Source: Erigeron canadensis
Lineage: Eukaryota > Streptophyta > Magnoliopsida > Asterales > Asteraceae
Assembly (NCBI RefSeq): GCF_010389155.1
Contig: NC_057768.1
Span: 7,810,501-7,874,500, forward strand
Reading direction: 5' to 3'
Length of the DNA: 64,000 bases
The notes under the pieces were generated by a model. It had not been told where the DNA came from, searched no databases, and saw only the letters and a program-made list of their open reading frames with translations. Within the stretch, counting starts at the first letter, position 1; every line of letters begins with the position of its first letter. The position numbers and the translations under genes are program-made. This document shows positions 1 through 10,928 of this stretch, in pieces.

Positions 1-1177
1 AGAATGTTTTTATTGTCCAGGGAAATTTGTGGCTGGTCACACTAGGGTTTGCAAAGGGAAGAGACAGTTGTTTTTGGTAAAAGTGGATGACAATTGGGGA
101 GACGGAAAATTAGAAGGAGCTGCAGAAGAGGTTGCTATGGTAGAAAACATGCTTAATAATGCTCCAGTAGTTCAGGAAAATCCACCACTAGTGCAGGGCA
201 ATCCTCACATTTCATTAAATGCACTAATGGGAATTCCTTCTTACTCTACCATGCAAGTAGTGGGAATTATTGGAAATAGGAGGCTGCACATTTTGGTAGA
301 CAGTGGATCTACTCATAATTTCATGAGTGTTGCCATTTGTGAGATCTTAAAATGCTCTACAATTAAAATTTCAAGTGTGAGGGTCACTGTGACTGATGGT
401 AACAAAATGGAGTGTATGACTCTCTACAAGCAGTTCCATTGGTTGATGCGGGGCACTGATTTCACTGTTGACATGCTTGTATTTGAGTTAACTAATTATG
501 ACATTGTGTTGGGAGTTCAATGGCTTGAGACATTGAATGACATTGTATGGAATTTTAAGAATTTGACTATGAAATTCAAGATTGAAGGAACGGACTGTCA
601 GTTGAAAGGAGTTCAGCAGCATGGCATAAGTTTGTGTTCTATGGAAAAGATAGAAAATCTGGTGGTTCAAGCTAAAGCTAAAGGGGTGGTGCAAGCTCAA
701 TTGTGTACATTACAAGATTCTGCAATCACACATTCCATGACTGAACTTATTCTTAAGGAATGTCAATCTGCAGATGAATTACAGGAATTACTGGATAAAT
801 ATGCAGATATATTTGATCTGCCTCAGGGTTTACCAGCATCAAGATCATGTGGTCATAAGATTCCGTTGAAGGATGAGGGTATCACCATCAACCTTAAGCC
901 CTATAGATATCCCAAGACACAAAAAGATGTTATTAAGGAAATGACTAAAGAATTAATGGAAAGTGGGGTTATTCGACACAACACAAGTTGTTTTGCTGCA
1001 CCAGTGATTTTAGTCAAGAAAAAGGATGGCAGTTGGCAAATGTGTATTGACTACAGACGTTTGAATGAAGCCACCATAAAGGATGTGTTTCCCATTCCCT
1101 TGGTGGAGGATTTGTTGGATGAATTACATGGTGCTACACTCTTTTCCAAACTGGACTTGAGGTCTGGCTATCATTAG
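1..1177 (+). pseudogene. gypsy gag end, protease and RT N-terminus
   Basis: The frame is already open at base 1 and starts inside a CCHC nucleocapsid knuckle (C-x2-C, H, C over roughly bases 4-52). The aspartic protease follows with LVDSGSTHNF near base 295, the active-site DSG. RT begins near base 880 with the typical YRYPKTQKDVI stretch, then PVILVKKKDGSWQMCIDYRR and motif A FSKLDLRSGYH. The frame ends at a TAG where gypsy RTs normally carry a glutamine codon, so a single C-to-T change explains the stop. The family link is firm; the product would be inactive because RT is cut at its first catalytic aspartate region. Confidence 0.9.
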
Positions 1178-1850
1178 GTTGGAATACACCTTCCTGACAT
1201 CCACAAAACAGCCTTTAAAACTCATCAAGGACATTATGAATTCCTTGTTTTACCATTTGGGTTGACTAATGAACCTGCCAATTTCCAAGCCTTGATGAAT
1301 GACACTTTCAAGGAAATCCTTAGGAAGGGAGCATTAGTAATTTTTTGATGATATTCTGGTATATAGCTCAAACTGACAAACTCATCTAGCAGATTTAGAT
1401 AAGGTTCTTAGTCTGATGAGCACACATTCTCTTAGAGCAAAAAAATCAAAGTGTTCTTTTAGGGGTACAAGGGTGGAGTACTTAGGCCATATCATCACTG
1501 AACAAGGTGTTTCTACTGACCCTGCAAAGATTTAGGCCATCCAAGATTGGCCTTTTCCTACAAATATTAAACAATTGAGAGGGTTTTTAGGCCTTGTAGG
1601 GTATTATAGAAGGGTTGTCAAACATTTTGGCATTATTGCAAAACTTCTCACTGATATGCTTAAAAAGGATAACTTTGGTTGGACCACAGCAGCTCAGAAT
1701 GCATTTTCGCAACTTAAGCACTCAATGATCACACCTCCAGTTCTTAAGCTGCCAGATTTTAGCAAACCCTTTGTGATTGAAACTGATGCTTCTTCTATGG
1801 GACTGGGAGCTGTTCTTATGCAAGATCATCACCCTATGGCATTTATTAGC
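1178..1850 (+). pseudogene. gypsy RT palm/connection and start of RNase H
   Basis: Continues the same polyprotein after the stop at 1177. RT motif [13 protein letters not shown] lies near 1250 and the catalytic FFDDILVYS near 1340. The frame shifts just before that motif and is stopped again by TAA near 1370 and TAG near 1533. From 1575 an open stretch carries RGFLGLVGYYRR, then the start of RNase H, FVIETDASSMGLGAVLMQ, with the first catalytic aspartate. Homology stops near 1850, where the next bases read as copia gag on the other strand. Confidence 0.88.
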
Positions 1851-1851
1851 A

Positions 1852-2855
1852 ATCATGGCTACCAGATCATCATCGTCAGTTTTCTCACAACCATTACTTA
1901 GATTTGTGGTAAGGCCAGAGTTCAGTAAGTTGTTTAACATCTCCTTCATTGAATGTAACTGGACATTCTCAGCAGACATTAAAGCAGCACAAGGTTGCCC
2001 AGTAAGGCTGGCGACCTTGGAACTTTGAGCATGGTTTAAAGCATCTTGCTCAGCCAATATCCTTGCAGCATCATTATCTTCATTGAATCTGAAGGCTCCA
2101 TAAAAGGAAACAAGAGTATGGTTGTGCAAGGTCTTAGCTTGTCTTAAGACAAGAACTATGTGTGCCCATTTGGATGGAAATACATCACAAAATTTCTCAA
2201 GAAGAATATCCTTATCCTTCTCCACTCCCAAGCCTCTAAGTTGATTAATTAGGCCAGTAAATCTGGTGTACGTACTAGTTAAACTTTCATTGGGAATAGC
2301 AAAGAAGGATTCATACTTCTTGTTTAGTGCAACCTTTCTGGTGACAATGGTGTCATTTCCTCCTTCAAACTGGAGAACTAATTCATCCCACATGGATTTA
2401 GCACTGGGAAACAACACAAGTGTTGGAATTAGTTCCTCAGGGACAGCAACAAGGATCATGTTTTTCAGTCTGGTATCAAGATCAACCAGCCTGCGATCCT
2501 CGTCTGACCAATGTTCCTCAGACTTTTCCCTGGTACCTCTTCTCCCAGTTGGGTCTAGAAGAGGACTAACACCACTGGACATGGGTATATATGGTCCATC
2601 CTTGAGGATTTTCAACATATACCTCTCTTTCCCACCAAAATGCAAGAGCATTCTAGCTTTCCATGTACCAAAGGTCTCACCATTCCCATCGAATTTGGGA
2701 ACTTGAGTATTGGAATAGTGTACATGGACATGGCTGGCTCCAGGTGTAGGAGGAGGAGGAGGATTGGTGTTCAAAGGAGTTGTAACATTAATGTTAGGAT
2801 TAGGATTAGTTTCATTTTGGGGACCAGAACCATTCTCACCTTCAGCAGCCATCAA
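1852..2855 (-). pseudogene. copia family A Gag, truncated at its 3' end
   Basis: About 335 codons are still open. The N-terminus is Gly/Asn/Pro-rich. Next comes the UBN2-type capsid region, recognisable from FGTWKARMLLHFGG, RRLVDLDTRLKNMI, PSAKSMWDELVLQFEGG and TSTYTRFTGLINQLRGLG. No zinc knuckle is left, because homology ends at VAMIANK where the gypsy sequence starts. The start at 2855 (or the next Met, 2852) follows the primer site by about 40 bases. The protein is related in layout to the Gag of the 13-kb copia element in this window (GSWKERMLLH), suggesting the same broad copia lineage; that grouping is inference. Confidence 0.85.
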
Positions 2856-2895
2856 GCAGACCTAGGTTATAGAATTGAAAAAATTCAACCTGCCT

Positions 2896-2907
2896 GCTCT
2901 GATACCA
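2896..2907 (-). other. primer binding site, initiator Met-tRNA
   Basis: On the minus strand this reads TGGTATCAGAGC, complementary to the 3' end of plant initiator tRNA-Met. It lies two bases inside the LTR end, as in most plant copia elements. Confidence 0.93.
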
Positions 2908-2909
2908 CT

Positions 2910-3884
2910 TGTAAGTCCCAAGTAATACTAGATGGGTGCTGAAGACACCTCTATGTCAATGGTGAGAGTACTTTGCAACACTATCACTTAATCTGGACGT
3001 GACCAGTTTAGAGTGAGTAGTGTACCAGGTTAACTAGAATGTTACTTATTAAGGTGACAGGCAGAATAAGTAAATACAATGCAATAATGTAACTGACAAG
3101 TAAGAAAATATGGTGAGACAATATGTAATTTTCAAGTGTATTTTATTTATTGATTGTTAAATAAAATACAAGGTTGTTGCGGAACCAAGATAATACAAAG
3201 ATGTAAATATCCTAACAACCTATGAAATACAATTGATCTATACTTGCAAAATTCTCCTAACAATCGAAACACTTAAAGTTATAAAATGTTCCTTTTTACG
3301 ATTGAAAGAATATTGCACAAGTTCACCAATATTGCAGAATGTATGTGTTTGCAAAGTTATTGAAATGCTTGGGCAAGGACCTCTATTTATAGTCGAAGTA
3401 TGAGCATTGGGATCTCAACTTCGACGTACAAATATGGTTGACAGCACACAAAAGTATTAGTAAATAATCCTTTGTGTGTGCTAAATAAAGTAAGACAAAA
3501 GGTTACTTTATTCAACCACTCTACATCTTTGCACTTTTATCCACAGACAAGATTATTGTCCGGTTAAAAGGATGTAGTGTAAAAGGTCCTCCTCGTAATC
3601 AGTGTAAAGCTTTGTAAAGGCATTTACACTGGAGGATTCTCCAGTTGATTGATCTGGCAGAATGTCAACTGGGCTTCGCTGCCATTACCATTCTCTTTCT
3701 TCCATTTGTTGTCTTCGACTTCAATTGGAATGTCTTTAGGTATATGTCTTTAGATCTCAACTGGAGGAAGTCATCAGTTGCATAAACTGTACATTGCAAC
3801 TGGACTTCAAATATTTCGGACAATTCTTCATGCTCTCCAGATGTAATTGGAGAGATCCAGTTTTCAACAAAACTGGACCTAACA
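2910..3884 (-). repeat. copia family A 5' LTR (975 bp)
   Basis: On the plus strand it starts TGTAAGTCCC and ends CCTAACA. It aligns along its length with 22933-23911 and, reversed, with 24669-25593. A TATA box (CTATAAATAGAGG on the minus strand) lies at about 3380-3392. Confidence 0.88.
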
Positions 3885-4600
3885 TGGAATCATACTTAAG
3901 GCCCATGTTTATGGATTCTCCTTAATCTTGGATTAAGTGGTTGTCTTTGGCTCAGTGGTGGTACAATACAACGTCACATTCATCTTTGAAAATGTTTCCA
4001 TTTGAGGCATTATATGGTATTAAACCACCACTGCATATCCCTTATATCCGTAGGGACACTGCAGTAGCTGCTGTGGAAAAGTTACATCGTGATAGAGAGA
4101 CTATGATATTGAAACTTAAAGCAAATTTGGAGACTGCTAGGAATCGAATGAAACAATTGGCTGATGCTCACCGAACTGACAGAGCATTCAAGGTTGGCGA
4201 CTGGGTGTATGTGAAACTACACCCCTTTGCTCAGCAGTCATTAAAATCCCATCACAATAGGAAGCTTTCTCCACAATATTTTGGACTATTTCTGATTCTG
4301 CAGAATGTTGGTCTGCTGGCATATTGTTTGGATCTTCCGGCTGAAGCTCAAATGCATCCTACTTTTCATGTGTCTTTACTCAAACAAGCTCATGGTTCTC
4401 ATGTCCTTACTGGGCCAATTCCCCATGCTCCACGATTCATGTTAACTCCCAGAGCTGTGTTGGACACTAAAGTAGTTAAAAAGGGGTCTAAATCTGTTGT
4501 CCAAGTGTTGGTTCATTGGGAAGGTTTGGCTGTCAGTGATGCTTCTTGGGAATTTCTTGAAGATTTGCAATGCCGATTTCCAAATTTCCATTTTTGAGGA
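3885..4600 (+). pseudogene. gypsy integrase C-terminus with chromodomain-like tail
   Basis: Coding homology starts at the first base after the copia LTR (ESYLRPMF, then an in-frame TAA at about 3924) and continues open from 3941. WWYNTTSHSSLKMFPFEALYG is the segment following the catalytic glutamate in gypsy integrases. Later blocks are the GDWVYVKLHPFAQQSL SH3-like end, HPTFHVSLLKQA, and VLVHWEGL...DASWEF, which fits a chromodomain-type tail that in related elements guides integration. The protein ends at a TGA right before a GAGGACAAAAATC stretch also found at the pol end of the 3.4-kb LTR element near 37060. Confidence 0.88.
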
Positions 4601-4611
4601 CAAAAATCTTC

Positions 4612-4628
4612 TTAAAGGGAAGGGTAGT
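4612..4628 (+). other. gypsy polypurine tract
   Basis: AAAGGGAAGGGTAG-like purine run directly before the TGATACATG LTR start; primes plus-strand synthesis in this class. Confidence 0.75.
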
Positions 4629-4845
4629 TGATACATGTAATATAGTTGTGGGTCATTTCTGTAAATAGAATAAGTATAGGAGTGTATTGTAAAAATATTC
4701 AAAAGATTGTTAGGAGCGGTTACCGGCTTATTGTATATAAATACCCCTATTATCAATAAAACGATCATGATTTGTGTGTAATAATCTTTCTCTCCTCTTG
4801 AATTCTCTTATTTCTCTGTTTCTTCCCTATTAACTTCGAGTCATG
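4629..4845 (+). repeat. gypsy 3' LTR
   Basis: Starts TGATACATGTAATATAG after the purine tract. Contains a TATA box TATATAAATA at 4734-4743 and AATAAA at 4755-4760. The 3' limit is uncertain: a CA near 4843-4849 is the likely end, because Helitron coding similarity begins by about 4860. The partner 5' LTR is outside the window. Confidence 0.7.
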
Positions 4846-5767
4846 AAGACATCATTCTTCGATCATTGGTTCAAGATTTGATATCTATGCTAGACGAGCA
4901 TAACTAGCTGGTACAGGCATTCAGAATGGCAAGAGAAAGATTTAGTAGATCATCAATGCAACCTGTTACTCTTCGCCTACTAGCCACACGACAAAGAGAT
5001 GGCAGACAGTTTAACTTACCAACTGCTTCCGAGGTGGTTGCATTGATTCCAGGAGATGGTAACCTTACAGATTCTCGGGATGTAATTGTTGAAGAGCGGT
5101 GTCATGAACCGAGTCATCATCTGGTTAAACGTATTTCTTAATTGCACCCAAGTTTTATGGCTTTACAGTATCATTTGCTTTTCCCTTATGGCGAAGATGG
5201 TTTTCATTTGCACATACCTCTAAATATACTTCAAGATGCACAGAAGAAAAACTTAAGTATGAGGGAGTACAATTGTTTTCGTTTGCACCATAGACGCCAT
5301 GAACGTAGTACATTGCATTCAGCTTGGTCGTCTGTTTCATACATTTGTGGTTGATGCATACTCTGCTGTTCTCGAACATGATCTTGATTGGTACAAGAGA
5401 AATCAAGATACCATCAGATCAGAATTATACAACGGTTTGCAAGATCGCATTAATAATGGAGACATAGATTTAGACACCATTGGTCGGAGAATTATCTTAC
5501 CTTCATCATTTACAGGTGGACCAAGACATATGTTGCAACAATATCAAGATGCCATGGCAATATGTCGTTGGGCTGGAACTCCAGATCTTTTTGTAACAAT
5601 GATATGCAACCCACGATGGCTAGAGATACAACGCGAGATTGATAATGCCATATCAGGCCAACCAACATGTGACAAACCAGACCTCATTGCACGTGTATTT
5701 AAAATCAAATTGGACGAGCTCATGACAGACATAAGGAAAAGAAATCAATTCGGTCGAGTAAAAGCAG

Positions 5768-5846
5768 GTTAGTGGTTATAAAGTGTAGTTTATTATAATA
5801 TGATTTTCACAATCCTGTATGAATTTTTGTGCTTGTGTTTATGCAG
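5768..5846 (+). other. likely intron in RepHel
   Basis: A donor CAG/GTTAGT and an acceptor TTTATGCAG bound 79 AT-rich bases. Removing them joins the sequence to the HUH motif block in frame. Introns at this place are plausible for plant Helitrons; the call is inference from frame restoration. Confidence 0.6.
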
Positions 5847-8591
5847 TCATTTATATAATTGAGTTTCAAAATCGTGGATTGCCCCATTGTCATGCTATTG
5901 TATTTTTGCACGACCATGACAAACTCTTTGGGCCTGCTGAGATAGATGATGTCATATCTTCATAATTGCCCTCTGAAGAACATGATCCAGTTGCATTTGA
6001 AGCTGTTCGTAAACATATGATGCATGGTCCTTGTGGAGAGCATAATCATTCAAATTCGTGTATGTCCGGTGACAGCTGTACAAAGGGCTACCCAAAAGGG
6101 AATTGTGAGGAGACGTTCATTAAACGTGATGGGTGGCCACAGTATAAACGATCGAATAATGGTAGAACAGCAAGAGTTGGCCGCAAAAATATTCCCCTTC
6201 ATAATCGTTTCGTTGTTCCCCATAACATTGACTTGCTTGTGAAATATGATTGTCATATAAATATTGAGTGGTGCAACCAGGGATCATTGGTAAAATACCT
6301 TTTCAGTTATCTTAACAAAGGTCCAGATCGTGCAACAGTTGTAATTGAAGGTCAAAATACCCGAACATCCTTTGGGGAACTTTTACGCAATGAGAATGAG
6401 ATTAAAGGTTACCTCAATTGTCGTTACATTTCTGCTTCTGAAACATGTTGGAAACTATTTGGGTTTGAAATGCATTATTGTTTCATTGCTGTTGAAAGGC
6501 TTCCTTTTCACGAAGAACATTATAATAGAGTATACTTCAATGGTAATGAAAGACCACAAATTGTTCTTGAAAGATCTTCATCTACTAAGACTAAGTTCAC
6601 AGAATGGATGACCGCTAACACATTGTATCCAGAAGGTCAGGGTCTAACATATGCTGAGTACCCAATGCACTTTACATGGCATGAATCTGATAAAGAATGG
6701 ACACCACGTGTAACATGTCCAGTATTGGTCGTATATATTATGTTTGTCCATCAATGGGAGAGACATACTATCTTCGAATGTTACTAAATGTTGTACGGGG
6801 TGCCAAGTGTTTTGATGATATCAAAACTGTAGATGGTATCCCGAATCCAACATATATGGCTGCATGTAAGGCATGGAATCTGCTATGGGATGACGTTGAG
6901 TGGATATAGTAAATTAAAGATGCTTCTGAATGGAAGTTGGGTAATCAACTTTGTGAGCTTTTAAACAATACTGCTATTTTGTGAAGTTTCTGATCATGTA
7001 CACTTCTTTAGAGAAACCCTACCTTATCTTTCAGAAGATGTTGTTTACGATTAGCGTTGGCAGTTGGATAACCAAAATGTGATGTTTACAGAACAGGAAG
7101 TACAAAATTACACTTTGAAGAGGCTAGAGACGATCTTGAATGGTAACAACAAATCGTTGTCTGATTTTCCATCCCTCCCTCAGATTGATCATAGATTGAT
7201 GGATATTGGTAGGAATCAGTTAATTGCTGGTGAAAGAACATTCAATGTGTCCAAAGAATGGGATCAGTTTACTAATTTATATGATGGTTTAAACTACTAG
7301 CAAAGAGAAGTATACGACAACATCATGCAAGCAGTAAATGCAAAAAATGGAGGTCTTTTTTTTGTATATGGTTGCGGAGGTACCGGGAAAACATACTAGT
7401 GGAGAACGATTATAGCATGGATAAAGTCTCTTGGTAAAATTGTTCTATTTGTTGCCTCATCCGGCATTGCATCACTTCTATTGCCAGGTGGTCGAACTGC
7501 ACATTCTAGGTTTCGCATCCCTATTGAGCTAGACGAGCAGTCATGTTGTGGGATAGATGTCACCTCAGATCTTGCAAACTTGATCCGCGTTACTGAGCTA
7601 ATAATATGGGACGAGGCACCTTTGCAACATCGACATGCTTTTGAAGCCGTTGATCGAACATTCCGTGATATTTGTAAGCAAGATAATCCTGATGCCTTAA
7701 ACCAAGTTTTTGGTGGAAAGGTTGTAGTTCTCGGTGGTGACTTTAGAAAAATTTTGCCAGTTATTCCCAATGCACGTAGGAGTGAAATTGTTTCCTCTTC
7801 AATAAACAAGTCACTTATATGGGATAACTGTAGGATTTTTGTTTTATCTATTAACATGCGACTACGAGATCCATCAATTGATGAGGTAGCAGTTGAACAT
7901 ACGATGCAATTTAATAAATGGATTCTGGACATGGGGGATGGTAGACTTCCTGCGACTGCACTTAGTAATGAAGACGAAGCTACATGGATAACTGTTCCAG
8001 ATGACCTTTTGATTCCCATACAGAATGATCCCATCGATGCTATTATACAAAGTACATTCCCTGATTTGAAAGATAGAATCAACGATATTGATTAGTTAAA
8101 AGAGAGATGCATTTTATGTCCAACAAATGATATCGTTGATAAGATGAACTTACGTGTAATCGATAGCATGACAGGTGATATGCATGAATTGCTTAGTGCC
8201 GATCAGATTTGTCCAACCACAGATAACTTGGAAGATATGCAAATCGCGTATCCCTCTGAGTTTCTCAACACCTTGCGTTTTTCTAGGATACCAAATCATA
8301 AACTCGAATTAAAGGTTGGCACCCTGATAATATTGTTGCGTAATCTTAATTTGCAACGCGGTCTCTGTAACGGGACACGTTTGATCATAACCCAGATTAC
8401 CCATTTGGTTAATGAGGGAACGATAATCACAGGAAGTCATGTTGGTGAAAAAGCTTTTATCGAGCGGATTGATATGAATCCAATAGATATAACATCATGG
8501 CCCTTCTGATTTAAGTGGCGTCAATTTCCTGTTAAAGTATGTTTTGCCATGACAATAAACAAAAGTCAGGGTCAAACGTTCAATCACATTT

Positions 8592-8596
8592 GTGCT
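8592..8596 (+). repeat. target duplication GTGCT, left copy (copia B)
   Basis: Identical to 21774-21778 at the other end of copia B. Taking one copy with the flanks keeps the RepHel reading frame continuous. Confidence 0.95.
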
Positions 8597-9256
8597 TGTT
8601 GGATCAGGGATTCGCTAAGGGACTCAGCGAGTGGCTCATTCAGTGAGCTGTCAGCGAGCTCTTATATCTGCAAGCAGAATCTATCTTCAAAGTCTAAAGG
8701 ATATGTTCAATGACTCACCGTCTAGTATTTGTAAGTCAAATATGAGCGGGAATTTGAAGAATAGAAGAATGGTCCCAAGGACATGTGTTGAAAGATCAAG
8801 ATAAAGACATGTGACCTTGTACTACTTCGGTGCAATGGAGTTTCTCTTTCATACCGTTTTTGGAAACAAACAAGATGAAGGAAAGAGATCTCTGCAGATC
8901 TGAATGATCCACCAATAGATAGTTGACAACCTTCATGTGTCAACATCTACTAGAGTAGTCATGTGATTCCTTATCTGCCTATAAAAGGAATCACTTGACC
9001 TAGCCAGAAAGAGGTTGGTGTGTTCCACAGTTTTACTTTATTCTCTAAGAAATTTGTTAAGTTTTTGTGTGTTCAAAAACTTAACATATTTTTCTGTTTA
9101 TTGTTGTTGTCAAACAACCATCCATGTTTTCATCGTTTAGTTTGAAATACATATAACTAAACAAAGTTCTTTTCATCTCTTCTCTATTCTTGTTATTTCG
9201 TATTTATATTACAAGTTAATTAATTAAAACACAAGCAGTGCATTCTAGGACCATCA
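8597..9256 (+). repeat. copia B 5' LTR (660 bp)
   Basis: TGTTGGATCAGGG...GGACCATCA. TATA box TATAAAAG at 8980-8987. Compared with the 3' LTR I count six substitutions, a one-base indel, and absence of a 7-bp TTTATTG duplication. Confidence 0.95.
8980..8987 (+). promoter_or_regulatory. LTR TATA box
   Basis: TATAAAAG in the LTR, the expected RNA polymerase II promoter for the element's transcript; repeated in the 3' LTR at 21489-21496. Confidence 0.7.
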
Positions 9257-9258
9257 AG

Positions 9259-9270
9259 TGGTATCAGAGC
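9259..9270 (+). other. primer binding site, initiator Met-tRNA
   Basis: TGGTATCAGAGC two bases after the LTR end. Confidence 0.95.
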
Positions 9271-9371
9271 CACCGTTCCTAAATTATTGGAACAAGATCT
9301 GTTTGCCTCTTGTGTTTACATTATTTTTTTTCTTTCCTTAAATTAAATCTTGATTTTTTTTTGTTTAAAAG

Positions 9372-10928
9372 ATGTCGTCTATACCCACTTTGGTTAACAC
9401 GCGTGACTTTGGTTACGTCCCTATTCCTCCAAAGTTTGAGCCAAATGACTTTGGCTCATGGAAGGAACGAATGTTACTACACATAGTGGGTGTAGAACCA
9501 TATCTTATGACCATCTTAAATGAAGGTCCTTACATTCCTACGTATGTTCAAAGGACACCAGGTGCCACACCTGATGCTCCTGAAATTGTGACAGATCTGG
9601 TTAAACCAGAAGTCCAGTGGACTAAAGAAGAGCGAAAGCTCGTCAATCTTGACTCAAGATTGAAAAACATGATCATCACCACCCTTCCTACTGAGGTGAT
9701 GAAACTAGTCATTAAATTCCCCACTTCAAAAGAAGTTTGGGAAAGACTAGTGAGCACTTATGAAGGGTCAGCTGACTTGATTAAAACCAAGAAAACTGAC
9801 CTCAAACGTGCTTATGAAAATTTCTTTTCTCTTCCTGATGAAAGTCTCGAGGGCACATATACCCGATTCAAAGGGTTGCTCAATGACATGACAAATGTTG
9901 GCATTACCCATGACAATTTTGAGGTATGCCATAAGTTCATCGATTCTCTTCCTTTCAAATGGCAGAATCTTAGACAAATCCTCCGTACCACCAAAAAGAT
10001 TCAAGAACTGGATCTTGAGGAGTTGTTTGGCACTCTTCAATTTGAAGAGAAAGCCCTGGCTCAAAACATTAGAGCCTCTGCAGAGTCTAGGAGACATGCT
10101 AGCTCCTCTTCTGCAACCAACACCTCTGCAAACCCTTTATCTGACCCTCTTGCTCTCATCTCTACTGAGCCCATCTATCCTAATGATGGTGCCAGCACCT
10201 CTTCCCTTCCAGCATCCTTTCAAGCTCTTGTTGAAGAGCTTGATGCTGAAGAGAAAAAAGAAATGTTCAGTGATTTTGTTGAATTTGCCTTAATCACTGG
10301 AAAAAAGTACTCCAGGAAATGGAACAACCGTAAGTCGGTTGCTCCATATAAGCCTCCTGTGGATAAATCACAGGAAGAATGCTGGAAATGTGGCAGAAAA
10401 GGCCACTATCAAAAGGAGTGCAGGGTTTCTATCCCAACTCCTGCTACTCCAAAATCTAACTCATCTAAATATGCTGATGAATACAGGAACAAGTATTATC
10501 AGCTTAAAGCCAAAATGGCTGAAACTGAAGAAGCCAAAATCCCAGGCAAAGGTCTGGTCGCTGAAGAGCATGATTCGGGTGATTCATATGACTCCGATGA
10601 TGAGGAGTATGTTGACACCATGTGTCTCATGGCTCTGGCTGATAGTGATGCGCTGACAAAAGACCAAGTCTCAACAAGTCAGTGGGTCAACGTCACTGTC
10701 AAAAAGGTACATACTCTTCTTTCATCTGCTGATGAGGACAAAACCAAAATTCTTGAATCCCTGTCATGTGATCTTCAGTTCGTAGAATCTCTGCGTGCTG
10801 AAGCTCACTCAAAACTCCTTTCAGTAAGTTCTGAATTGAGTGATAAATCTGATAAACTCAACAGACTAAAGAATGTTCATGTTGAACTTCAGTCACATGA
10901 GTTGCTGACTCAAAAACTTCAGCTTTAG
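9372..10928 (+). pseudogene. copia B Gag, first segment (capsid and first zinc knuckle)
   Basis: 518 codons from ATG 9372, about 100 bases after the primer site. Residues about 15-240 are the UBN2-type capsid (FGSWKERMLLH, ERKLVNLDSRLKNMI, EGTYTRFKGLLNDM). A CCHC knuckle CWKCGRKGHYQKEC sits at about residues 337-350, followed by an acidic stretch (DSGDSYDSDDEEY) and a heptad-like coiled-coil (residues about 440-518). It forms the virus-like particle and binds RNA. The TAG at 10926-10928 looks like a mutated glutamine codon, since similar charged coiled-coil sequence (NEKLKLEVLNLKK) continues in frame. The segment is probably the N-terminal part of one long gag-pol. Confidence 0.88.

Larger units (their letters stand above)
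1851..3884 (-). mobile_element. Ty1/copia family A, 5' part only (LTR, primer site, gag)
   Basis: Read on the minus strand this is a copia 5' LTR (2910-3884), a Met-tRNA primer site (2896-2907) and a gag gene running to about 1851. Pol and the 3' LTR are missing. The right boundary is exact: gypsy integrase coding resumes at 3885, directly after the LTR terminus. The left boundary is not an LTR end, so after insertion a deletion removed copia pol and 3' LTR together with gypsy RNase H and integrase core. Two more LTRs of this family occur at 22933-23911 and 24669-25593. Confidence 0.87.
1..4845 (+). mobile_element. Ty3/gypsy retrotransposon, 5' end outside window, nested and deleted
   Basis: A gypsy element in the order nucleocapsid knuckle, protease, RT, start of RNase H, (gap), integrase end with chromodomain-like tail, polypurine tract, 3' LTR. 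The 5' LTR and most of gag lie left of the window. Between about 1850 and 3884 a copia fragment in the opposite orientation replaces the RNase H core and most of integrase, so the element has lost sequence as well as being split. Reading-frame damage includes a stop at 1175-1177 inside RT motif A and further stops and shifts near 1348 and 1533. It cannot encode a working polyprotein. Confidence 0.9.
4857..8596 (+). pseudogene. Helitron RepHel, first part (Rep and helicase domains)
   Basis: The frame opens in LISMLDEHN and FRMARERF, then LPTASEVVALI. The HUH endonuclease motif is GLPHCHAIVFLHD near 5875-5915 and the tyrosine motif is VKYLFSYLNKG near 6290. The helicase has Walker A VYGCGGTGKT near 7365, Walker B IIWDEAP near 7600, GGDFRKILPVIP near 7735 and AMTINKSQGQT near 8550. 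Position 5768-5846 reads as an intron (CAG/GTTAGT to TGCAG), restoring a typical junction. Breaks: stops at about 4907, 5139, 5963, 6907, 7298, 7396, 8092 and 8507, and frameshifts near 5330, 6705 and 6980. The C-terminal part continues beyond copia B at 21779. Confidence 0.92.

Noticed and set aside
2266..2942. Plus-strand frames opposite the copia A gag
   Set aside because: They are shadows of the minus-strand capsid gene, which has clear UBN2 motifs.
7396..8082. 228-codon minus-strand ORF
   Set aside because: Antisense to the RepHel helicase domain, whose Walker B and later motifs are clear on the plus strand.
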